This document shows positions 1 through 6,125 of a stretch of DNA of 7,907 bases, piece after piece; position 1 is the first letter of the stretch, and each line of letters starts with the position of its first letter. The translations under genes were made by a program, and so were the position numbers. A model generated the notes under the pieces. It was given only the letters and a program-made list of their open reading frames with translations. It was not told the DNA's origin and made no database searches. Source of the stretch: Candidatus Hydrogenedentota bacterium (lineage in GTDB: Bacteria; Spirochaetota; Leptospiria; Turneriellales; J094); assembly GCA_003695005.1 (NCBI GenBank), contig RFJE01000337.1:1-7907 (forward strand). Direction: 5' to 3'.

Positions 1-8
1 ATCCTGAT

Positions 9-30
9 GTAACAGTCGAAGAACTGTTAC
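9..30. repeat. Perfect 8-bp inverted repeat beyond the tRNA-Glu 3' end
   Basis: GTAACAGT at 9-16 is exactly complementary to ACTGTTAC at 23-30, leaving a six-base loop. On the minus strand it begins 5 bases after the last base of tRNA-Glu, so it would lie in the trailer of the tRNA transcript. No T-run follows on the minus strand in the 8 bases still visible, nor on the plus strand. A terminator is therefore not demonstrated. A trailer hairpin that guides 3' processing, or part of a feature that continues outside the window, is equally possible. Confidence 0.5.
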
Positions 31-35
31 TGAGT

Positions 36-107
36 CGTCCCCTAGGGGAGTCGAACCCCTGTTGCAGGAATGAAAATCCTGAGTCCTAACCACTAGACGA
101 AGGGGAC
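36..107 (-). tRNA. tRNA-Glu (anticodon UUC)
   Basis: The minus strand gives a complete cloverleaf of 72 bases. The acceptor stem is GTCCCCT paired with AGGGGAC, the discriminator is G, and the D arm has the CGTCTAGTGGTTAGGAC pattern typical of tRNA-Glu. The anticodon stem is CAGGA/TCCTG with loop TTTTCAT (anticodon TTC at 72-74), and the T arm is CAGGGGTTCGACTCCCCT. The bases after the discriminator are ACT, so CCA is not encoded and must be added after transcription. It lies 23 bp downstream of tRNA-Lys on the same strand and is probably processed from the same transcript. Confidence 0.97.
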
Positions 108-117
108 CTTTATTTTT

Positions 118-129
118 GCGCCGAGGCGC
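118..129. repeat. Palindromic GC-rich element in the tRNA spacer that repeats the tRNA-Lys acceptor strand
   Basis: GCGCCGAGGCGC is an inverted repeat with a two-base centre. Its GAGGCGC half (123-129) is identical to the tRNA-Lys acceptor 3' strand at 132-138, only two bases away. On the tRNA transcript the sequence GCGCCTC therefore occurs twice in tandem, once as the real acceptor 3' strand and once in the trailer. It is followed by A residues on the minus strand, so it is not an intrinsic terminator for the tRNA transcript. Confidence 0.5.
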
Positions 130-130
130 T

Positions 131-203
131 TGAGGCGCCCGGGACTCGAACCCGGGACCCACTGCTTAAAAGGCAGTTGCTCTACCAACTGAGCTAGCGC
201 CTC
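131..203 (-). tRNA. tRNA-Lys (anticodon UUU)
   Basis: The minus strand folds into a 73-base cloverleaf. The acceptor stem is GAGGCGC/GCGCCTC with discriminator A, and the D arm is GCTCAGTTGGTAGAGC. The anticodon stem is ACTGC/GCAGT with loop CTTTTAA (anticodon TTT), and the T arm is CCGGGTTCGAGTCCCGG. CCA is not encoded, since the bases after the discriminator are AGC. It is the promoter-proximal member of a Lys-Glu pair. Its trailer carries a second copy of the acceptor 3' strand, which could mispair with the 5' strand before processing. Confidence 0.97.
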
Positions 204-230
204 AGGCAATCGGTGCCGTTTCAGTGAGGC

Positions 231-258
231 ATTTTTTTTACGCTAGACATTGCGTCAA
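231..258 (-). promoter_or_regulatory. Putative sigma-70 promoter for the tRNA-Lys/tRNA-Glu transcript
   Basis: On the minus strand TTGACG (253-258) matches five of six consensus -35 bases. AAAAAT (231-236), 16 bases downstream, matches four of six -10 bases. The bases that follow, GCCTC, form a GC-rich discriminator of the kind seen at stringently controlled stable-RNA promoters. It lies about 30 bases upstream of the mature tRNA-Lys 5' end. The -10 is weak and sits in an A-run, so the exact hexamer is uncertain. Confidence 0.45.
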
Positions 259-290
259 TTTTTTTTGCTAGTGTAGATGTAAATTTTGAA

Positions 291-327
291 GAGGGTTGCC
301 GGGACATGGATGTTCCCGCCAACCCTC
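291..327. repeat. Long imperfect hairpin between divergent tRNA and kinase genes
   Basis: GAGGGTTG (291-298) pairs with CAACCCTC (320-327). After one C-C mismatch, CGGGA (300-304) pairs with TCCCG (314-318), which leaves a loop containing CATGGATG. This gives 13 base pairs in a region otherwise rich in A and T. On the plus strand the first T-run starts ten bases after the stem (338-342), too far for a standard intrinsic terminator. On the minus strand only short T runs follow. It would sit in the kinase 5' leader if that gene's promoter lies to its left. It may instead be an extragenic palindromic repeat. Confidence 0.6.
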
Positions 328-351
328 GAAATAGTAATTTTTAGTTTAATG

Positions 352-364
352 CCTGTATTACAGG
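352..364. promoter_or_regulatory. 13-base palindrome in the leader of the kinase gene
   Basis: CCTGTA-T-TACAGG is a perfect 6+6 inverted repeat around a single base, 20 bases before the kinase ATG. It could be a dimeric repressor operator. It also overlaps AGGTGAT (362-368), the only Shine-Dalgarno-like sequence before that ATG, which lies an unusually long 15 bases from it. The CTGT...ACAG halves recall LexA boxes, but the spacing is far too short for one. Confidence 0.35.
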
Positions 365-383
365 TGATGGGTAGTGTTATGAT

Positions 384-2618
384 ATGAAAAAAAGCTTTCT
401 ACTCATTTTATTTCTGTGGTATTTGCCAAGCTATGCCATTGGTATGAGCATACCTATTCAGTGGTATTTTCAAAGTCAAGAGAAGAGAATTGCTATTTCG
501 ATGCCGGGCAGGTTGTCTCAGTCTAAAATTCAGCCGCAATCTCCCATTATTCAGGTGGTTGGTGTATTTTCCTTAAAACAAATTCCGGATCAAGGTTTAT
601 GGATTCATTTAGGGCGGATTCGAGATGTGGACAAGACCTATGTCAATGGTTATTTCATTGGCAAAACTGGTCAGTTCCCGCCGCAGGCGAAACTCGCGTA
701 TGATGTAGAGCGAGATTATTGGTTGCCTGCTACGCATTTACGCCAAGGAAAAAATGAACTTATAGTTCAAATATTCCACCGCAAGCCTTATGATAGAGCC
801 GGCATTTTAGCGGAAAAAATTTTCTTTTTTAAGGCAAATGAATTTTATGCTCATTTTTTGTATCCAAACTGGATTTATATACTCTTAGTAACTGCTGTTT
901 TTCTAACGGGTATTCATTCTCTTGTGCTTGTCTTTTTTTCAAATAAGCGTCCCCCACTTTTCGGATTATCCGCAGGCTTGATTTTACTCTCTTTTTACCT
1001 GGCCTTTTACTTAAAAATTCCTTATACAAATGAAAATCATTTTTATTTTTGGAAACGGTTTGAAATTTATTTAGCTGCCTTATTGCCCATTCCCTTTTAT
1101 TTATTTGTTTTCTGGGGTACACAAACTCGTAAGTTCATTTTTTATTTTCTTACGCTTGTATCACTCTCATGGTTTGGAGCTTTTTGCTTTGCTTTTCCTT
1201 TTGAGCAATTACTCAACCAGTTACGACTTTGGCAATTTTGGTTAATCATTTCTTTTATTGTTGTTTTCATTGGCATCTTTACAGACCGCAGATTGCGACA
1301 AAAAGAATTTTTATTTTGTAGTTTTTCTCTTATAATGATTCTTTTCGGTGCTGTGCTAGATATTGTAAGAAAAGATACAGGAATATGGATGATACTTCCT
1401 TATGCTTCTGCTATAAGCTCCACATGGATTTGGACAACTGTTTTCTCTGGTATAAACAGAGAGCGAGTGTACCAAACACAAAAATCGAATCTTTTAACGA
1501 AGCTATCATTGTCTCGTTTTAAAGGACTCAAAGAACAAGACTGTATTGATTGGTACATTCCTTTTTTTAATTTTGTCCCTGGACTCAACGGTGTTTGGAT
1601 TGACGAAAGGCCAAATGATGTTGTAATTAACCGAACTTCTAAATTACATGGCCATCGTTTTTATTTTCATCTAGACAGACGAAAAATGAAAAAAGGGGAC
1701 GAAGCCTTTTTATCAATTATCTTAAAAGAGCTTGATTTAAATTTAGAAAATGTTCGTGTTTTAGAAAAACTACACCGTCAAAATAAAAGGATGAAAGATA
1801 TTATCGCAAAGCAAACAAAAAAAATTCGCAAACAAAGCAAGCAGGCGGTTCGGATGGCTGCCGATAGGCAAACGACTTTACGATCTCTTATGCATGATTT
1901 AAAAACACCACTTTCAGGAATTATCGCAGCCACGGATATTTTACTCGAAGATATTCCATTCCCAAAGAAGTATAAAAAAATGCTACTGCAATCGAAATTC
2001 CAAGCTTTGCACATGATGCAAATGATGCATTTAGCCACGAGACTCGACACCTCACAAAAAGTTCGTCTTTTAGCGAATGACTTTGCTTATTACATGGAAA
2101 AACAAATTCGGATTTTTGAACACAGTGCTAGATCCTATCAATTTCAATTTCAGTATGAAGTAAAAGAGCATAAAGGAGTTGTGTATGTAGATTTAATTTT
2201 TATTTCCCAAATCATTACCAATTTATTATTTAATGCCATCCGTTATGGAAAGTCTTTTCTTTGGTTTCAGGTTACTATGGACAGCTCTTCTATCATTTTT
2301 CTTTTACAAAACGATATATTAGACAATTTAAATTCTCGTAAAGCATGGCAAGAGCAAACCAAGCAAGATTCCTATTTAAAGTATTATTTATCCACAGGCA
2401 TTGGCTTAAGATTGTTGCGCAAAAGAATTAAGCGTCTTGGTGGTACATTTACGTTTATGCTGTCCGATGAACATATCGCTAAAACCACAGTCCAATTGCC
2501 ATTAACCTATTTAGTGGAAGAAAAAACCGATCCCATTTTTCTAGATGCCACTCCTTTTTTTGGTTTAGCCGAAATGTTAGAAATTGAAGCAGAAATTAAT
2601 CGTTTAAACAAAAATTAA
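384..2618 (+). CDS. Membrane sensor histidine kinase with 7TM-type sensor, degenerate G1 box
   Basis: The 744-residue product has a signal-like hydrophobic N-terminus (residues 1-20) and a beta-rich extracytoplasmic domain (about 25-155) with the DVDKTYVNGYFIGKTGQFPP motif of galactose-binding/DISM-like folds. About seven membrane helices follow (about 162-186, 191-211, 228-246, 250-271, 282-300, 308-327, 333-354), then a small cytoplasmic region (about 360-450) and a coiled coil (about 450-500). The HisKA H box, LMHDLKTPLSG, carries the likely phospho-acceptor His504. The ATPase domain keeps an N box (ITNLLFNAIRYG, Asn613 and Asn617) and a G2 box (STGIGLRLL). Where DxGxG should stand it has FLLQNDILDNLN, without glycines. 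It probably senses an envelope signal and passes phosphate to an unseen partner. The ATG at 384 fits the signal peptide. No response regulator lies nearby, and its TAA interlocks with the convergent operon's last stop. Confidence 0.88.
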   Translation: MKKSFLLILFLWYLPSYAIGMSIPIQWYFQSQEKRIAISMPGRLSQSKIQPQSPIIQVVGVFSLKQIPDQGLWIHLGRIRDVDKTYVNGYFIGKTGQFPPQAKLAYDVERDYWLPATHLRQGKNELIVQIFHRKPYDRAGILAEKIFFFKANEFYAHFLYPNWIYILLVTAVFLTGIHSLVLVFFSNKRPPLFGLSAGLILLSFYLAFYLKIPYTNENHFYFWKRFEIYLAALLPIPFYLFVFWGTQTRKFIFYFLTLVSLSWFGAFCFAFPFEQLLNQLRLWQFWLIISFIVVFIGIFTDRRLRQKEFLFCSFSLIMILFGAVLDIVRKDTGIWMILPYASAISSTWIWTTVFSGINRERVYQTQKSNLLTKLSLSRFKGLKEQDCIDWYIPFFNFVPGLNGVWIDERPNDVVINRTSKLHGHRFYFHLDRRKMKKGDEAFLSIILKELDLNLENVRVLEKLHRQNKRMKDIIAKQTKKIRKQSKQAVRMAADRQTTLRSLMHDLKTPLSGIIAATDILLEDIPFPKKYKKMLLQSKFQALHMMQMMHLATRLDTSQKVRLLANDFAYYMEKQIRIFEHSARSYQFQFQYEVKEHKGVVYVDLIFISQIITNLLFNAIRYGKSFLWFQVTMDSSSIIFLLQNDILDNLNSRKAWQEQTKQDSYLKYYLSTGIGLRLLRKRIKRLGGTFTFMLSDEHIAKTTVQLPLTYLVEEKTDPIFLDATPFFGLAEMLEIEAEINRLNKN

Positions 2619-4897
2619 GCTTTCATAAGAATATGTTTTTTCTGAATACTCGCTAAATCCGAGCATCCTGCTAAAAACATGCTTTGCTTTAATTCTTCGC
2701 AGATTCGTTGCACGTAAGAAGAAACGCCAATTTCATGATACGCCACTTCCGCAATTACAATGGGCCTGCCAATTAAAACAGCACTTGCGCCTAATGCTAG
2801 CATAATAAAAACATCTTGCCCGCTTCGTATCCCGCCATCGACAAAGATTGGAATGGTAATGTTTTCTTTTTTAAAAGCTTCTACGATGATTGGTAAAACA
2901 TCTGCGGTAGCAGGTAATCTATCCATCACCCGTCCCCCATGATTACTAACAATAATAATATCCGCTCCGGCTTCTGCAGCAAGCAAAGCATCTTCTACGC
3001 TTAATATACCCTTTAATACCATAGGCAGGTTTGAAGTCTGCTTTAACCGATGTAACTCTTTTACATGATAGCGACGAGTGGCTTGTTTTTTAAGCTGCAT
3101 TGTTTTAAAGCCAAGCCCATCAATATCCATCCCCCACGCTATCGCACCGGCTGCTTCCGCAGCGATAATCCTTTTTTGCACTTCTTCTAAATGAGATCTT
3201 GGCTTAAAAAAAGGAATTCCATCTTGGATCGATTCAATGACTTTGAGTCCGGTTAAGTACTTAAAAGGGGATGCTCCATCACCAAAGGTTGGCAAAAGTC
3301 CATTTGCTTTTAAGGCAATGGCTGTATTTAAAGCATATTCTAACTCGGTGGTAGAAGAACCCATATTGGTTTTTGCGCCTGTAATAGGTGCTGATAATAT
3401 CGGTGCCTGGTATGTTCTGCCTAAAATGGAAATTTGTGTATGAATGGATTGGATCTCATCCGTACTTTGGTTTTCCACATAGCGGGGCTTTACAAAATAT
3501 TTCCTAATGGCACGCAAATTGTTTGCAAAAGTTTCCATATTCCCTGCTCCCCCCATCCCTGGAACAGAAGAAGCACAGTTCATTCCATCACACTCTCTAC
3601 ACACCCAACAAGCTGCAGGATTAAAATTCTTTTTCGCTTGCTTACGAATTTCCTGCTTATCAAACGGTGATTGGTTTAAATGAATATGAATTTCTTGCTC
3701 AAACTTTTGCTTGGCTACTTCAATTTCTTTTAAAGAATCCGCGGCATATACCACATGCAAAATTTTTCCTACATTACTTTTTAAATCATAGACAAAATCT
3801 CCTTTTTGCTTCATTGTAAAAATATTTTGAATGGTACCTAACTTGCGTGGATACGTAAGCTCTTTTATTTTTCCAAAGCCACCTGCTACCGAAAATTCCG
3901 CAGAAATTTTTTTGTACTCCATGGTCTTGTTAAAAATATCCGGTTTTTTACCCGCGCTTAACTGCAAATATGCTTTTGGCAGAGAGTAACCCGTGGCATA
4001 ATAAAAAGTATGCGTGGACATAAAACCACCAGAAAGACGACCGGCAACTTCGCCTAAAACAAGTTTCTTCTCTTTCGTAAGAAAACGAAAATCACCTTTT
4101 AAAGCACCAGTATAGCGAATTCCAAATTTTTCTTGAATGGCTTTTACAATTTTCTGCATCATCTCATAAGAAAGATTTGTTTTTTCCTGCAAGGATGATT
4201 GTGCCGGCAAGATGTGCCCACGCTCAATAAAAAATAAATTGTGATATTTTTCAATCACACGGTCAGCTACTCCCGTTAAACAAACTTCCCCTTCATGAAC
4301 TAAAGCATCTACGGAAATTTCTTCTGCTTCAATATAGTGCTCTATGATAATTTCGTCGGAAAAGCGAAATGCATATTCCATTGCCATCTCAAAAAAATTC
4401 TCATTTGGAATATACAAAACCCCACGAGCCCCCATGTTCTTACAAGGCTTTACTACATATCCCATTTGCGATGGATGTTTCTTTGCCCAAGACTGCACTA
4501 TTTCTAGATTTTCATCTGTTTTTGACACATGTAGAAAATCTGGCTGTAAAAGAATGCCCTTAAAAAATTTACGCATTTTACCTTTATGACTTAAGACCTC
4601 TGCCACCTCAGGGGGATAGCTAGATAAACCAAGTTTTTGGTTCAATGTGCTCATGGTAAATGTTTGGTCTGTTCCTAGGGTTACTACAGAAATTAACCTT
4701 TCTTGATACGGTCGTAAAGCCTGAAAAATACTTTCTATATCAGAAATGGAAATGGCAAAAAACGTATCGGCCTTTTTTGCCCCGACAGCTTTTGGATTTT
4801 TATCAAAAACAATGGTTTTTTTTTGTAAGCTTTTAGCCGCTTCAATTAAAGGCTCTTGTAAAATAGAAGCACCTAAAACTGCATACGTGTCTTTCAT
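2615..4897 (-). CDS. Fusion: ATP-grasp ligase + FMN-dependent alpha-hydroxy-acid oxidase
   Basis: This 760-residue protein joins two enzymes. Residues 1 to about 400 resemble a carboxylate-amine ligase of the ATP-grasp superfamily (PurK/CarB/D-Ala-D-Ala ligase fold): an N-terminal AVLGAS motif, nucleotide-binding YVVKP with Lys150, and LGEVAGRLSGG with Glu283 and Arg287 as likely metal and substrate ligands. Residues about 425-760 form an alpha-hydroxy-acid oxidase TIM barrel: Lys629 in MVLKG, SNHGGRVMDR with catalytic-type His653 and Arg656, FVDGGIRSG with Asp687 and Arg691, and the FMN phosphate site LIGRP. Four cysteines (430, 433, 436, 441; C-x2-C-x2-C-x4-C) open the second half, followed by VPGMGGAGN. 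The ATG at 4897 is preferred over an upstream TTG at 4915 because it begins one base after the TraB stop and directly precedes the Rossmann-like strand. It is the last gene of the operon, and its substrate is unknown. Both halves look intact. Confidence 0.88.
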   Translation of the reverse strand: MKDTYAVLGASILQEPLIEAAKSLQKKTIVFDKNPKAVGAKKADTFFAISISDIESIFQALRPYQERLISVVTLGTDQTFTMSTLNQKLGLSSYPPEVAEVLSHKGKMRKFFKGILLQPDFLHVSKTDENLEIVQSWAKKHPSQMGYVVKPCKNMGARGVLYIPNENFFEMAMEYAFRFSDEIIIEHYIEAEEISVDALVHEGEVCLTGVADRVIEKYHNLFFIERGHILPAQSSLQEKTNLSYEMMQKIVKAIQEKFGIRYTGALKGDFRFLTKEKKLVLGEVAGRLSGGFMSTHTFYYATGYSLPKAYLQLSAGKKPDIFNKTMEYKKISAEFSVAGGFGKIKELTYPRKLGTIQNIFTMKQKGDFVYDLKSNVGKILHVVYAADSLKEIEVAKQKFEQEIHIHLNQSPFDKQEIRKQAKKNFNPAACWVCRECDGMNCASSVPGMGGAGNMETFANNLRAIRKYFVKPRYVENQSTDEIQSIHTQISILGRTYQAPILSAPITGAKTNMGSSTTELEYALNTAIALKANGLLPTFGDGASPFKYLTGLKVIESIQDGIPFFKPRSHLEEVQKRIIAAEAAGAIAWGMDIDGLGFKTMQLKKQATRRYHVKELHRLKQTSNLPMVLKGILSVEDALLAAEAGADIIIVSNHGGRVMDRLPATADVLPIIVEAFKKENITIPIFVDGGIRSGQDVFIMLALGASAVLIGRPIVIAEVAYHEIGVSSYVQRICEELKQSMFLAGCSDLASIQKKHILMKA

Positions 4898-4898
4898 T

Positions 4899-6125
4899 TT
4901 AAAAATGAGATGCAATATACCATAAAGCTAAACCGGTTCCTAAAGAAGAAGCAAGCTGTGGCATAATAAAAAGGGAAAAAATCCGAGCTACTTTATTTTT
5001 CATAAAACCACGGAAAGTTTTTGTATCTTCCGCAAGGTTTTCAAAATCTGCGACACTTGGCTTATGAAGTTTTGCCTCGATTAAAGCAGCAACCCAGCCT
5101 GGTTTAAAAAAAGGTTGGAAGTTGCTAATTGGCGCAGAAAGCATCGCCGCAAGGGTTGTAAACAAATGTGGCCTAAACATTGCTGTTACAATTCCTACGG
5201 TGGCAGCTTTAATAATAGCCCATGCGGCTATGCTTTTCATAATGACATCTTTTTTGGATGTATCGGTAAATAAGGCAATCACAGCAAAAATCAGTAAAAT
5301 TGGTAAAAAGAATTTTATGGCAGAGACAATAGCACTTTGCTTTTTTACATGCACGAGTTCTGCAACATCATGCTGTTTCGGAATTTGGTTGATTAGACCC
5401 TGTAAGTGCCCCGCACCAATCACGACTAAAATTTTCTTTTCGTCGGGATGATGATCCATAGCTTCTTGGATTTCAGCGGCCATGTATTTGTCTCTTTCAT
5501 CAATTAAAATGGTTTTAATTTTTTCAAACCTGCCCGGCACTTGCGAAAATAAATCTTCGAGCAAATCTCCTTGTTTTAGTTTTTCAATTTCTTCGGGGGA
5601 TACTTTGCCTGGTGCAAGTAACGAAGCGACAAGCTCGGATAAAATCATAATTTTAGAAAAATATCCTGTGTTTTGCCATGCTCTTTTTAGGGTAACTTGC
5701 ACATCGCGATCAATAAGTTTTAAAGGAATGAGCTTTTTTTCTGCAATTTCAATGGCTTTCATCATTTCGGCGCCTGGCTTTATTTTTCCTTCTTCGCCGA
5801 TTTTTTTTTGAAAAGCCGATAAAATCATGGAAGACATCAGTAAATAAATTTTCTTTTGCTTAATGACCTCTACAATGTCGAGCTCTTTCCATCGGTTAGG
5901 ATTTTTCATGGCCTCGTACCGGGCAGGGCAAAGCTCCACAGCAATGATTTCAGGTTTCCACTTTTCAGCAACGGTTTCTACATCTTCAACGGACTTTTCA
6001 CTTACATGTGCTGTTCCTAAAATAAAAATTTCTACACCTCTGAACTGGATAAGAGTAGCAGGCCCTGAAAGTTTTTTTGCCCATGTCGGTAATTTTTTTT
6101 CTTTTAGTTCATCTGTTTGAGTCAT
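4899..6125 (-). CDS. TraB/PrgY-family membrane protein
   Basis: The 408-residue product shows the family hallmarks. FILGTAHVSEKS carries the GTAH motif (37-40), VELCPARY has Glu64 and Arg69, LIDRDVQVTLKRAW lies near 138-150, and VVIGAGHLQGL carries GAGH (237-240). Paired GxxH motifs are the basis for grouping TraB with Tiki and EreA/ChaN-like proteins as putative metal-dependent hydrolases. The C-terminal third is membrane-embedded, with hydrophobic segments at about 268-286, 300-316 and 382-405. PrgY/TraB of enterococcal plasmids reduces pheromone activity, but chromosomal members like this one have no settled substrate. I chose the ATG at 6125, which overlaps bioF by 17 bases. A TTG at 6146 would add seven residues. 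The next gene starts one base after its stop. No Shine-Dalgarno sequence is visible at either start. Confidence 0.88.
   Translation of the reverse strand: MTQTDELKEKKLPTWAKKLSGPATLIQFRGVEIFILGTAHVSEKSVEDVETVAEKWKPEIIAVELCPARYEAMKNPNRWKELDIVEVIKQKKIYLLMSSMILSAFQKKIGEEGKIKPGAEMMKAIEIAEKKLIPLKLIDRDVQVTLKRAWQNTGYFSKIMILSELVASLLAPGKVSPEEIEKLKQGDLLEDLFSQVPGRFEKIKTILIDERDKYMAAEIQEAMDHHPDEKKILVVIGAGHLQGLINQIPKQHDVAELVHVKKQSAIVSAIKFFLPILLIFAVIALFTDTSKKDVIMKSIAAWAIIKAATVGIVTAMFRPHLFTTLAAMLSAPISNFQPFFKPGWVAALIEAKLHKPSVADFENLAEDTKTFRGFMKNKVARIFSLFIMPQLASSLGTGLALWYIASHF

Noticed and set aside
231..266. T-runs as intrinsic terminator
   Set aside because: The two T-rich runs near 232-239 and 259-266 are not preceded by a stable hairpin on the plus strand.
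352..364. LexA (SOS) operator
   Set aside because: The CTGT and ACAG halves are only three bases apart, whereas a LexA box needs eight.
829..1122. 97-codon minus-strand reading frame inside the kinase gene
   Set aside because: Antisense shadow of the membrane-helix region, with low-complexity K/R-rich translation and no family motif.
1778..2050. 90-codon minus-strand reading frame inside the kinase gene
   Set aside because: Lies opposite the H-box region, whose plus-strand reading has clear conserved motifs. The translation is cysteine- and isoleucine-rich shadow sequence.
4344..4589. Overlapping plus-strand frames opposite the ATP-grasp domain
   Set aside because: Two different plus frames are open at once opposite YVVKP and neighbouring motifs, typical of a shadow rather than a gene.
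4898..4915. TTG start six codons upstream for the fusion protein
   Set aside because: It lies within the TraB-like coding end, whereas an ATG follows the TraB stop by one base and directly precedes the conserved AVLGAS strand.
5122..5811. Two 109-codon plus-strand frames opposite the TraB-like gene
   Set aside because: The minus strand carries conserved GTAH/GAGH motifs. The plus frames are serine/cysteine-rich reverse-strand shadows.
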